A stretch of 64,000 nt of DNA from assembly GCA_945865535.1 (NCBI GenBank), contig CAMBDW010000001.1, positions 62,001 to 126,000 on the forward strand, given 5' to 3'. This document shows positions 35,825 to 44,088 of this stretch, piece by piece (position 1 is the stretch's first letter; every line of letters begins with the position of its first letter). This DNA is from Chryseobacterium gleum. Its GTDB lineage: Bacteria > Bacteroidota > Bacteroidia > Flavobacteriales > BACL11. The notes beneath the pieces are model-generated. The model was given only the letters and a program-made list of their open reading frames with translations. It did not search any database and was not told where the DNA came from. A program made the position numbers and the translations under genes.

Positions 35825-36885
35825 GAAACAGCAGTCCTTACAGGAACTTTTGCAGTCCAACCATAAATATCTTTAATTATACCTCTTTGGATGCCTTGCA
35901 TTTCTTGTTTTAATTTTAATCCAAAAGAATCCTTAATAGTTGGAAGCGTCATTTTATCTTCTCTAAAAGTAATAGAAGTTATAAAACTTACAGCAACAGC
36001 TGTTCCGGTGCCAAATACTTCTTTTAACTCTCCAGAATTATAAGCTGCTACAAGATCAGAAACAAGTACTCTTCTCTCTTCTACCTCTATTCCAAGATCT
36101 TTAGCCAGAATACTAATACTATTTCGAGTAACGCCATCTAAAATACTATCCGATAGTGCAGGAGTAATTAGTTTATCTCCAATTCTAAACCAAATATTCA
36201 TAGTGCCACATTCTTCAATGTATTTATGCTCATTAGAATCCGTCCAGATAACCTGTTGGAAACCTTTGGAATTTGCCAGTTTTGTAGGCAAAAATGTAGC
36301 TGCATAATTTCCAGCAGCTTTAGCAAAACCTACTCCACCTTTAGAGGCTCTGGTATAATGTTCCTCAATCACAAGATTTACTTCTCCTGGATAATAAGTT
36401 GTTGTGGGTGAGGTAATAATAATAAATGTAAACTCTTCTGAAGAAGAAGCCTTAACGCACTCACTAGAAGCAAATATAAAAGGACGGATATAAAGACAAT
36501 AACCTTGTTCACCTTTGCACCACTCACTATCTAATGCCAGTAATTCATCTAATCCATTCATAAAAATATCCTTAGGGATTTCAGGAATTGACATACGAAT
36601 AGCAGATTTATTTAATCTATTAAAATTCTCATCTTTTCTAAAAAATAAAACTTCATTATTGGAATTCTTAAAAGCTTTCATTCCTTCAAAAATTGCCTGT
36701 CCATAATGTAACACTTGAGAGCCAGGATTCATTGGAATTGGACCGTAAGGAAGAATCTCAGGTTCTAGCCATCTCCCGTTTTTAAAATTACAAATAAGCA
36801 TATGATCAGAAAATACCTTACCAAAAGGTAAATCAGTAAAATCTACAGCACTTAATCTTGAATTTCTTGTTTTTGTAATCTTCAT
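35821..36885 (-). CDS. ilvE: Branched-chain amino acid aminotransferase
   Basis: Fold-type IV PLP enzyme that moves the amino group between leucine, isoleucine or valine and their 2-oxoacids. 354 residues, the length of the class with YGQAIFEGMKAFKN, LYIRPFIFASSE, GGVGFAKAAGNYAATFLPTK (PLP lysine in the AAGNYA region), VIWTDSNEHKYIEECGTMNI and GVTRNSISILAKDLG. No signal peptide. It ends 4 bp into the GNAT gene on the other strand. It can feed the fused E1 (40.2-42.6 kb) and IcmF in valine breakdown. Confidence 0.93.
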   Translation of the reverse strand: MKITKTRNSRLSAVDFTDLPFGKVFSDHMLICNFKNGRWLEPEILPYGPIPMNPGSQVLHYGQAIFEGMKAFKNSNNEVLFFRKDENFNRLNKSAIRMSIPEIPKDIFMNGLDELLALDSEWCKGEQGYCLYIRPFIFASSECVKASSSEEFTFIIITSPTTTYYPGEVNLVIEEHYTRASKGGVGFAKAAGNYAATFLPTKLANSKGFQQVIWTDSNEHKYIEECGTMNIWFRIGDKLITPALSDSILDGVTRNSISILAKDLGIEVEERRVLVSDLVAAYNSGELKEVFGTGTAVAVSFITSITFREDKMTLPTIKDSFGLKLKQEMQGIQRGIIKDIYGWTAKVPVRTAVS

Positions 36886-36922
36886 AAGCTAGTATGACTT
36901 GTTTGTTATTGTTTCGCAAAAA

Positions 36923-36954
36923 TAAAAAAAAGAGAGGAAAACCCTCTCTTTTTT
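36923..36954 (-). terminator. Terminator of the 478-residue surface-protein gene
   Basis: An 8-bp stem AAGAGAGG/CCTCTCTT (36930-36950), 5-nt loop, followed on the minus strand by a T run. It lies between that gene's stop and the ilvE start. Confidence 0.85.
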
Positions 36955-36978
36955 ACATAAGTTATTTAAAAGTAATGA

Positions 36979-38415
36979 CTACTTAATTACAATAAGTTTT
37001 TTAGTAGCGATTGATAAACCATGAGAATCAGCTATGTTAACAAAATATTGCCCACTTTTTAAATCAAAATTCTTTACTAAGATATGATTACCTGAACCTA
37101 AATTCAGTTCCTGAGAGGAAACTTTAACCCCTAATATGTTATAAATGTCTAAGCTGATTATTTGGCCTTTTTCTAAAAAAATAGGTAAAGTAAAGTTGTT
37201 ACAAGCAGGGTTAGGATAAATATCCATTACATCAAAAGAGGACACCTCATCAACTGCTGTTGTTAAACTAACTTCAATCTGAATAGTTTCATCAAAATAG
37301 AAAAAGTTATCTGAGGTACGAAACACAACACTATAGGGATTAGCACGAACTTGACTCATATTTGGCGACCATCCAAAAGTTCCTTGAATCTCATTTCCAT
37401 TTCCTGTATTAATAGTAGTAAATGTAGCAGGATTAGAGATTTCAAAAGGCTCTCCATAAACATCCATAGTTACAACATCAGCAGCATCAGCATCAGAAGC
37501 CAATAAAGAAATCACATAATTTTGACCTGGCATAATTTTAACATAAGGATAACCCATATTATTTGTAGGTGGCGCCTGCATGAAGGAAACACTTGGAACT
37601 GCATTAGTAGAGTCTGGCACAACAACAAACTGCATATCTCTGCTCATTGCACCTACCAAAACTCCATTTCTATATTCTTCAATTGCAAATGAAGCTACAA
37701 AATTACCCACCATTTTTGGGTCCCAAGTAATTTGCCCTGTAACAGGATCCATAGAAAAAATACCTGTTGTATTAGAATAAAGCACAGTATCTGATAAATA
37801 TTGATAACCAACAACTACACCATTATTAGAAAGTGGAACAGATAAATTCCAAACAAGTGAGTCTCCATCAGGATCAAAAGGTATAGGATTATACTGCCAT
37901 ACATTGTTAGTAGGTAAATAAATTACTGGTGGAGATAGATATGTAGGTGATGAGTTTGGGTCTGCACTATCAACATTTACATACGTTAAAAAGTCCATAC
38001 TCTCTGAGCCTGGAGAACTCATATTAATAATCGCGTTATTTCTACAGCAATCACTCCATTTAATCATATAATACCCATTTGAAGGAAAAGTAATAGTGTC
38101 TGCAAAATGATAAATTTCTACCCCATAAACTGAAGTCATAGTAGCTACAGCACCTGAAGCACCTAAAGAGATTGGGTTAGTAGCAACTAAATTGTAAGTA
38201 CCAGTAGAAATATCAAGTTCATATATTTCTACAGCCTGAACTGTGTTCATAGGAATACCCAATGTATCTCTATAAACATCAAGCTCTAAAAAATAATGCG
38301 ATCCTGTAGAATCTGAACTTAAATAAGAAGCTGAAATTTGCCCTCCCATAAGGTGAGTAGCGTAAGAAGAAGTGGCTATGGCAATGCCCAAACAAAATGT
38401 AAAAATCTTTTTCAT
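36979..38415 (-). CDS. Large T9SS-secreted surface protein
   Basis: A 478-residue exported protein with a signal peptide (MKKIFTFCLGIAIATSSYA). It then begins THLMGGQISASY, the opening seen in adhesin-like Bacteroidota surface proteins, and carries Ig/cadherin-like beta domains (PFDPDGDSLVWNLS, MDPVTGQITWDPKMVGNF, LLASDADAADVVTMD). The C-terminus is a canonical type A T9SS sorting domain: MDIYPNPACNNF, LDIYNILGVKV, SGQYFVNI, KKLIVIK. Cadherin-like DPDGD repeats often bind calcium. No enzyme motif. Probably a surface or matrix protein. Confidence 0.88.
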   Translation of the reverse strand: MKKIFTFCLGIAIATSSYATHLMGGQISASYLSSDSTGSHYFLELDVYRDTLGIPMNTVQAVEIYELDISTGTYNLVATNPISLGASGAVATMTSVYGVEIYHFADTITFPSNGYYMIKWSDCCRNNAIINMSSPGSESMDFLTYVNVDSADPNSSPTYLSPPVIYLPTNNVWQYNPIPFDPDGDSLVWNLSVPLSNNGVVVGYQYLSDTVLYSNTTGIFSMDPVTGQITWDPKMVGNFVASFAIEEYRNGVLVGAMSRDMQFVVVPDSTNAVPSVSFMQAPPTNNMGYPYVKIMPGQNYVISLLASDADAADVVTMDVYGEPFEISNPATFTTINTGNGNEIQGTFGWSPNMSQVRANPYSVVFRTSDNFFYFDETIQIEVSLTTAVDEVSSFDVMDIYPNPACNNFTLPIFLEKGQIISLDIYNILGVKVSSQELNLGSGNHILVKNFDLKSGQYFVNIADSHGLSIATKKLIVIK

Positions 38416-38537
38416 AAATGTAATTTTTAAGTTTACAAGCTATTAAACGCTACAATATTACAAAAAAATATCATACTAAGCATTAAAGTTCTTAATATTT
38501 AATAACTATTATCATAGTTTAAAAGATACAATACTTT

Positions 38538-38545
38538 TACCTTTG
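38538..38545 (+). promoter_or_regulatory. Bacteroidota -7 promoter element for mnmD
   Basis: TACCTTTG matches TAnnTTTG. The ATG pair at 38549/38552 begins three to six bases after it, so the transcript has almost no leader. Confidence 0.5.
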
Positions 38546-38548
38546 TGA

Positions 38549-39214
38549 ATGATGAGTAATAAAATTGTAATAACCAATGATGGCTCGCATTCCATTTTTA
38601 ATCCCCAAATAAACGAGTGTTACCATTCAAGGCATGGGGCAATTGTTGAGGCCGAGCATGTATTTATAAGGAATGGTTTTTCGGCTGTTAAAAAATCCAA
38701 ACTAAACATTCTTGAAGTTGGATTCGGAACAGGACTTAATGCCCTACTTACTTACCAAAAAGCAGAACAAAAATCCATTGAAGTGAATTATCATACAATG
38801 GAGCTATTTCCTGTAAATCAGGCAAATTATATCCAATTGAATTTTACTGATTTAATTGGCTTAGAACAAAAAAAATTACTAAATCTACATCATTGTACTT
38901 GGGAAGAAGAACATCAAATCAGTGCTTATTTTACATTTACAAAAAATCATATCTCATTAGAAAAATACAATACAAAGCTAAAATTTGATATTATTTATTT
39001 TGATGCTTTTTCGCCCGAAAAACAACCAGAGCTTTGGGATGAAATCACTTTTAAAAAGATGCATGAATTTCTAAAAGATGATGGTTTTTTAGTAACTTAT
39101 TGCGCCAAAGGATCCGTAAAAAGAACTATGAAAAAAGTTGGTTTTGAAGTTGTTGTTTTAGATGGACCACCAGGAAAAAGACAGATGACAAGAGGGAATA
39201 AATCTACTACTTAA
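38549..39214 (+). CDS. mnmD: tRNA 5-methylaminomethyl-2-thiouridine methyltransferase (MnmD-type)
   Basis: Completes the mnm5s2U modification at wobble position 34 of some tRNAs by S-adenosylmethionine-dependent methylation. The 221-residue protein corresponds only to the methyltransferase half of bifunctional MnmC and lacks the FAD oxidase half, hence MnmD. Motifs: LEVGFGTGLNALLTYQKAE (SAM loop), YFDAFSPEKQPELWDE (motif typical of the DUF752 family) and DGPPGKRQMTRG (C-terminal). The true start may be either ATG (38549 or 38552). It converges on the DUF6095-like gene with an 8-bp overlap. Confidence 0.88.
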   Translation: MMSNKIVITNDGSHSIFNPQINECYHSRHGAIVEAEHVFIRNGFSAVKKSKLNILEVGFGTGLNALLTYQKAEQKSIEVNYHTMELFPVNQANYIQLNFTDLIGLEQKKLLNLHHCTWEEEHQISAYFTFTKNHISLEKYNTKLKFDIIYFDAFSPEKQPELWDEITFKKMHEFLKDDGFLVTYCAKGSVKRTMKKVGFEVVVLDGPPGKRQMTRGNKSTT

Positions 39215-39416
39215 AAATAGCGTCTAAAATCAACCTAAAGCCTTTATAAGCACAAAAAAATACTATAGGAAGCAACACAAGGCCAATGATCAGAATAGTA
39301 TTATCACCCTGTCTTTGATTGTTAAAACCAATAAATAAAGCTAAAGCAGCAAGAATTATACTGATTGAAAATCCTGAAAGCCAGATCCCGCCTTTTATAA
39401 GTTTTTCTTTATCCAT
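39207..39416 (-). CDS. DUF6095-like small membrane protein
   Basis: A 69-residue protein with two hydrophobic segments (about 10-29 and 42-58) and the pattern IILAALALFIGFNNQRQGDN then CAYKGFRLILDAIF, matching the DUF6095 pattern seen next to murQ in other Flavobacteriales. Function unknown. It overlaps the 3' end of murQ by 8 bp and the mnmD 3' end by 8 bp. Confidence 0.6.
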   Translation of the reverse strand: MDKEKLIKGGIWLSGFSISIILAALALFIGFNNQRQGDNTILIIGLVLLPIVFFCAYKGFRLILDAIFK

Positions 39417-40215
39417 TATAATTATTTACAGCATTCCTTACTGAGCCATATTTTTCTAGTAAAGAATGAGCAGTTTCATAATTTACGCCCAGTTCTTTAA
39501 TTATCATTTTTGTTCCTCTATTCACCAATTTATTATTGGAGAGCTGCATATCCACCATCTTATTTCCTTTGACTTTACCTAGCTTTATCATTACAGAAGT
39601 AGAAATCATATTAAGTACTAATTTCTGAGCAGTACCTGATTTCATTCGAGTACTTCCTGTTACAAATTCAGGACCTACAACTACCTCAACAGGATAGTCA
39701 GAAACCTCTGAAACAGGACTTCCCTCATTACAAACAATACAGCCAGTAATTATCTTCTCGTCTTGACATTTTTTAAGAGCTCCAATTACATAAGTAGTGG
39801 TACCAGATGCTGCAATTCCTATTACTACATCTCTTGAAGTAATATTATGATTTTTTAAATCTTCCCAGCCTAAGCTACTACTGTCTTCTGCAAATTCTAC
39901 AGCCTTTCGCATAGCTTTATCACCACCAGCCATTAAGCCAACAACCAAGCCATGATCTACGCCAAAAGTTGGAGGACACTCAGAAGCATCTACAATTCCT
40001 AATCTGCCAGAAGTACCCGCTCCTAAATAAAACAACCGTCCTCCATTTTTCATTTGAAGGACAATTGCATTAACAAGTTTTTCTATTTGAGGAATTTGCG
40101 CTGCTACAGAATTTGCTACTGTTTTATCTTCTTTATTAATGTTTAGTAATAAATCAAAAACACTCATCTTCTCTAGCCCATCATAATTAGAATCAGATTC
40201 AGTAATTTTTTTCAT
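39409..40215 (-). CDS. murQ: N-acetylmuramic acid 6-phosphate etherase
   Basis: Removes the lactyl ether from MurNAc-6-phosphate, giving GlcNAc-6-phosphate and D-lactate in wall recycling. 268 residues, one SIS sugar-phosphate domain: FYLGAGTSGRLGIVDASECP then GVDHGLVVGLMAGGD, AASGTTTYVIGAL, and EFVTGSTRMKSGTAQKLVLN. The C-terminal helices end in NNYNG. It starts one base after the stop of the large E1 gene, so the two share a transcript. A MurNAc kinase (MurK/AmgK) is not in the window. Confidence 0.93.
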   Translation of the reverse strand: MKKITESDSNYDGLEKMSVFDLLLNINKEDKTVANSVAAQIPQIEKLVNAIVLQMKNGGRLFYLGAGTSGRLGIVDASECPPTFGVDHGLVVGLMAGGDKAMRKAVEFAEDSSSLGWEDLKNHNITSRDVVIGIAASGTTTYVIGALKKCQDEKIITGCIVCNEGSPVSEVSDYPVEVVVGPEFVTGSTRMKSGTAQKLVLNMISTSVMIKLGKVKGNKMVDMQLSNNKLVNRGTKMIIKELGVNYETAHSLLEKYGSVRNAVNNYNG

Positions 40216-42639
40216 TTAATAAAGTGGTGGAAATTTTTCAGGATTTGCCTCATGCATCATTGCATAAACTTTTTCAAATATATCTTCTGCAGAAGGCTTT
40301 GTAAAATAATCACCATCCTTTCCGTAGGGAGGCCTGTGCTCTTTAGCAGCTAATGTTTGAGGTTCGGAATCTAAAAAACTATAAGCATTTTGATCTTCAA
40401 TTATTTGTTGTAAAATATATGCTGAGGCGCCCCCTGGAACATCTTCATCAATGACTAATAATCTGTTGGTTTTCTTTACACTTTCTCCAATATCATGAGA
40501 TAAATCAAAAGGAACTAAAGTTTGTGTATCAATAACCTCACAGGAAATTCCTGCTCTTTCTAACTTTTCAGCAGCATCCATCACGACTTTCCAAGTGCTA
40601 CCGTAAGTAACTAATGTAATATCACTTCCTTCTTTGGTGATTTCTACTTTTCCTAAAGGAACTCTAAATTCACCAATATTATTCGGTAATTTTTCTTTTA
40701 TTCTATAACCATTTAAACATTCTATAATCATTCCAGGATCATTAGCTTGCATTAATGTATTATAAAATCCTGCAGCTCTTGTCATATCTCTTGGTACGCA
40801 TAAATACATACCTCTTGTTCCATTAAGTAGCATTCCCATAGGAGATCCTGAATGCCAAATACCTTCAAGTCTATGTCCTCTTGTTCTAATAATTAAAGGT
40901 GTAAGTTGTCCTCCATGAGTTCTGTAGAATAAAGAGGAAATATCGTCAACCATTGGCTGGAAGCCATAAATTACATAATCCAAATATTGCATTTCAGCAA
41001 TTGGTTTTAATCCTCTTAAAGATAACCCAATACCTTGGCCAATAATTGTTGCTTCCCTAATTCCGGTATCAGCAACTCTACTTTCTCCAAACTTTAATTG
41101 TAATCCTTCAACACCTTGGTTTACACCACCAATCTTACCAACATCCTCTCCAAAAATCATAGCTTCAGGTATAGCCTCAAACATATGATGAAAATTATCT
41201 CTTAAAATAATTCTAGCATCCACTAATTCTGAATTTGAATCATAGGTTGGCTTTACTTCAGCAACATTTAAAGCAGAGGTTTTGGTTTCGTTATAAAGTT
41301 TGGTATTGTAGCGATTATGATTTTCAGCATTAATTCGATTAATAAATTTTCGTAAAGTAGTTTTTTCAACAATATCGGATTTCGTAAGCATGCCTAATAA
41401 ATTTCTTGCTTTACTCAAATAATCTCTTCTAAAAATACCAAACACTGCTGACTGATTTAAATCCGATATCCACTCTGCAATTTCTGGAATATTCACCTGT
41501 GCTGAAATGGCATTAAAAATTGCTTGTAGTTCTTTCCATTCCTCTTTAATTGGAGCTTGATATTCTATCCAAGCATCCTTTTTTGCTTGTTTAACAGTCT
41601 CTACAGCTTGGGTTTCTATTGCCTCTAACTCCTGAATTTCAGCAATACCTGTTTCTAACATCCACTCTTTAAATTTCTTTATGCAATCAAAATCTTGTTC
41701 AAATTGCAATCTTTCTTTGCTTTTGTATCTCTCGTGTGAACCAGAGGTAGAATGACCTGTAGGTTGAGTCATTTCAATAACATGAATAATTGAAGGAATA
41801 TGATTTTCTCTGGCTAACTTTTCTGCATTTTCATAAACAGTAACTAATGATGGATAATCCCATCCTTTTACTTTCACAATCTCAAATCCTTTTCCTTTTT
41901 CATTATTTTGAAACCCAGACAAAACCTCTGAAACATCTGATTTTGTCATCTGTAAATCATTAGCAACTGAAATGCCATAACCATCATCCCAAATAGAAAT
42001 AATTGCAGGCACCTGAAGCACTCCAATTGCGTTTACAGCTTCCCAAAAATGACCTTCTGCACAAGAGGAATTACCAATTGTTGCAAATGCAATTTCATTA
42101 CCTCCACTTGTAAAACCAGGATTTCTTTTTGCTAAATCAGGATTATCTCTATATACTTTTGATGCTTGTGCCAATCCAACTAATCTTGGAAATTGAGATG
42201 CCAAACAAGCCATATCAGAAGTAGAATTTTTTTGCTCCATTAAATTTCTCCAACTACCATCATGATTTAAAAATCTTGTCCCAAAATGATTCATCATTTG
42301 TCTTGATCCTGAACTTGGCTCCCTATCTAACTCAGGGTCACCATATAAGGCCGAAAACATTTGTTTTGGGGAGTATTGGCCAATAGCAGTCATTAATGTT
42401 TGATCCCTGTAGTATCCCGCACGAAAATCACCATTTCTAAAAACTTTAGCTAAAGCAACTTGAGCCAATTCCTTTCCATCACCAAAAATACCAAAGCTAC
42501 CTTTTCCCGAAAGCACATCTCTCCTTCCCTGCGCTCCACTTTCCCTTACTTCACAAACTAATTTATAATCTGATATAATGGATTCTTTAAATTGGTCTTT
42601 TGAAATTTTAGTTTTTGTTTTAGCTGTTGACATACTCAT
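40216..42639 (-). CDS. Branched-chain 2-oxoacid dehydrogenase E1, alpha-beta fusion
   Basis: Thiamine-diphosphate enzyme, 807 residues, with the E1 alpha part (about 1-400: GKGSFGIFGDGKELAQVALA, FATIGNSSCAEGHFWEAVNA, WDDGYGISVAN) and the E1 beta part (about 465-807: FGEDVGKIGGVNQGVEGLQL, GLSLRGLKPIAEMQYLDYV, VTYGSTWKVV, VIDTQTLVPFD) fused in one chain. The beta part is of the transketolase type. Similarity suggests the branched-chain 2-oxoacid complex, and possibly pyruvate, producing acyl-CoA with E2/E3 elsewhere. First gene of an operon with murQ and DUF6095. A TAAATTTG element is 25 bases before the start. Confidence 0.88.
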   Translation of the reverse strand: MSMSTAKTKTKISKDQFKESIISDYKLVCEVRESGAQGRRDVLSGKGSFGIFGDGKELAQVALAKVFRNGDFRAGYYRDQTLMTAIGQYSPKQMFSALYGDPELDREPSSGSRQMMNHFGTRFLNHDGSWRNLMEQKNSTSDMACLASQFPRLVGLAQASKVYRDNPDLAKRNPGFTSGGNEIAFATIGNSSCAEGHFWEAVNAIGVLQVPAIISIWDDGYGISVANDLQMTKSDVSEVLSGFQNNEKGKGFEIVKVKGWDYPSLVTVYENAEKLARENHIPSIIHVIEMTQPTGHSTSGSHERYKSKERLQFEQDFDCIKKFKEWMLETGIAEIQELEAIETQAVETVKQAKKDAWIEYQAPIKEEWKELQAIFNAISAQVNIPEIAEWISDLNQSAVFGIFRRDYLSKARNLLGMLTKSDIVEKTTLRKFINRINAENHNRYNTKLYNETKTSALNVAEVKPTYDSNSELVDARIILRDNFHHMFEAIPEAMIFGEDVGKIGGVNQGVEGLQLKFGESRVADTGIREATIIGQGIGLSLRGLKPIAEMQYLDYVIYGFQPMVDDISSLFYRTHGGQLTPLIIRTRGHRLEGIWHSGSPMGMLLNGTRGMYLCVPRDMTRAAGFYNTLMQANDPGMIIECLNGYRIKEKLPNNIGEFRVPLGKVEITKEGSDITLVTYGSTWKVVMDAAEKLERAGISCEVIDTQTLVPFDLSHDIGESVKKTNRLLVIDEDVPGGASAYILQQIIEDQNAYSFLDSEPQTLAAKEHRPPYGKDGDYFTKPSAEDIFEKVYAMMHEANPEKFPPLY

Positions 42640-42664
42640 TATAAAAATTTTAAATACAAGTTTG

Positions 42665-42672
42665 CAAATTTA
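42665..42672 (-). promoter_or_regulatory. Bacteroidota -7 promoter element for the E1-murQ operon
   Basis: On the minus strand it reads TAAATTTG (TAnnTTTG), 25 bases before ATG 42639. Confidence 0.5.
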
Positions 42673-42764
42673 GTTAAATTTTATGATTTTTATCCCGTTT
42701 CTGAAAATTGAAAACTGAAAAAAATATTTTTCTTTAATTTTCTCTTCAGTTTGCAAAAGATTTC

Positions 42765-42772
42765 TATTTTTG
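42765..42772 (+). promoter_or_regulatory. Bacteroidota -7 promoter element for rpsP-rimM
   Basis: TATTTTTG matches TAnnTTTG. A transcript from here would have a leader of about 55 nt before the rpsP ATG at 42832. Confidence 0.6.
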
Positions 42773-42777
42773 CAGCC

Positions 42778-42817
42778 CCTCAATAATGAGGACTAACCAC
42801 AGAGTTGGTTTAACCAA
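42778..42817 (+). promoter_or_regulatory. Structured leader of rpsP with alternative hairpins
   Basis: The leader has a first hairpin CCTCA/TGAGG (42778-42791, loop ATAA). After it lie three complementary segments: AACCA (42795-42799), TTGGTT (42805-42810) and ACCAA (42813-42817). The middle one can pair with either neighbour (5 bp with loop CAGAGT or 5 bp with loop TTA) but not both. Such an arrangement could switch, for example through binding of a ribosomal protein, but function is inferred. Confidence 0.4.
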
Positions 42818-42831
42818 ATTAAAAAAAGCAA

Positions 42832-43557
42832 ATGGCAACAAAAATTAGATTATCAAGACATGGAAGAAAAAAACAAGCATTTTTCCATATTGTAGTAGCA
42901 GACACAAGAGCTCCAAGAAACGGTAGATTTATTGAGAAATTAGGAACTTATAATCCTAACACTAATCCAGCAACAATTGATATAAACTTTGACAGTGCAG
43001 TTGCTTGGCTACTAAAAGGTGCTCAACCTTCTGACACGGCCAAAGCAATCCTATCTTACAAAGGAGTAATGATGAAAAAACACTTAATGGCTGGTGTAGC
43101 TAAAGGTGCTTTTAATGAAGAAGAAGCTGAAAATAGATTTTCGGCTTGGATGGAGAAGAAAGAAGGGCAAGTTACAGATAAAAAAGCAGGTTTAAAACAA
43201 GCGGCTTTAGCTGCTGAAAAAGCGGCTTTAGCTGCTGAAAAAACAAAAAGCACTGAAAGAGCTGCTGCTGCACTTCAAAGCGCTCAAGTAGCAGAAACAA
43301 CTTCTACAGCTGAAGAAGTAACAACTGAAGAAACTACTGAGGAGGTTGCTGATGGAACTACTCATGAAGTTGTTGAAGAAGTAACAGCTGAAGAAGCTAC
43401 TGAAGAAACTACTGAGGAGGTTGCTGAAGAAACTACTCATGAAGTTATTGAAGAAGTAAAAGCTGAAGAAACTACTCAAGAAGTTGTTGAAGAAATAAAA
43501 GCTGAAGAAGCTACTGAAGAAACTCCTGCTGAAGAAGAAAAATCAGAAGAAGTTTAA
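42832..43557 (+). CDS. rpsP: Ribosomal protein bS16 with a long acidic C-terminal extension
   Basis: Small-subunit ribosomal protein. The first about 85 residues are bS16 (MATKIRLSRHGRKKQAFFHI, VVADTRAPRNGRFIEKLGTY). After about residue 120 comes a tail of about 110-120 residues made of repeats around EEVTAEEATEETTEEV, EEVKAEETTQEV and EEIKAEEATEET, nearly all Glu, Thr, Ala and Val with no aromatic residue. Total length, 241 residues, compares with about 80 for E. coli bS16; longer forms occur in Bacteroidota but this acidic tail is marked. The DNA repeats (43310-43550) suggest growth by repeat expansion. Operon with rimM, 9 bp apart. Confidence 0.93.
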   Translation: MATKIRLSRHGRKKQAFFHIVVADTRAPRNGRFIEKLGTYNPNTNPATIDINFDSAVAWLLKGAQPSDTAKAILSYKGVMMKKHLMAGVAKGAFNEEEAENRFSAWMEKKEGQVTDKKAGLKQAALAAEKAALAAEKTKSTERAAAALQSAQVAETTSTAEEVTTEETTEEVADGTTHEVVEEVTAEEATEETTEEVAEETTHEVIEEVKAEETTQEVVEEIKAEEATEETPAEEEKSEEV

Positions 43558-43566
43558 TACCAAAGC

Positions 43567-44088
43567 ATGCAGAAAAAAGATTGCTTCTTAGTTGGAACAG
43601 TTTTTAAATTGCACGGATATAAAGGGGATGTCAATATCTATAATGATGATGACATCCTTTTTGATTTTAATACAATTAAGTATTTTTTAATCGAGCGAAA
43701 CAATACCCTTGTACCCTTTTTTATAACTAAAGCACGCCACACAAAACCAAATATTATTCTTGTAAAGTTTGAAGATATAAACTCTGAAAAAGAAGCTTTA
43801 TCAATTCTAAAACAAAAGGTTTATTTGCCCATTGAGTTTTTACCAGAAATCGATAGCAATGAAATCTCTGAGAAACAACTTATAGGCTTTAAAGTAATTG
43901 ATATTAAGCTAGGAGAATTAGGAGAGATAAGCTATATCAACTCACAAACGGCACAGCAATTAATTTATGTAAGTAAAGATGGGAAAGAATTCTGTTTTCC
44001 TATGCACAAGCAATTTATTATTAGTGTGGATTCCAAAAAAAGAATTATGGAAGTGACTATACCAGAAGATTTGATAAACTTAAACTAA
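43567..44088 (+). CDS. rimM: Ribosome maturation factor
   Basis: Assists 30S subunit assembly near the 3' head domain of 16S rRNA. The 173-residue protein opens DCFLVGTVFKLHGYKGDVNI (RimM N-domain), continues with VKFEDINSEKEALSILKQKV and ends in a PRC-barrel domain (about 100-170: LIGFKVIDIKLGELGEISYI, QLIYV, FPMHKQFI). It follows rpsP by 9 bp, a common pairing. Its 3' end overlaps the convergent saccharopine dehydrogenase gene by 9 bp. Confidence 0.92.
   Translation: MQKKDCFLVGTVFKLHGYKGDVNIYNDDDILFDFNTIKYFLIERNNTLVPFFITKARHTKPNIILVKFEDINSEKEALSILKQKVYLPIEFLPEIDSNEISEKQLIGFKVIDIKLGELGEISYINSQTAQQLIYVSKDGKEFCFPMHKQFIISVDSKKRIMEVTIPEDLINLN

Noticed and set aside
43228-43479. Minus-strand ORF of repeated SSFFS residues
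   Set aside because: It is the antisense reading of the Glu/Thr-rich tail of bS16.
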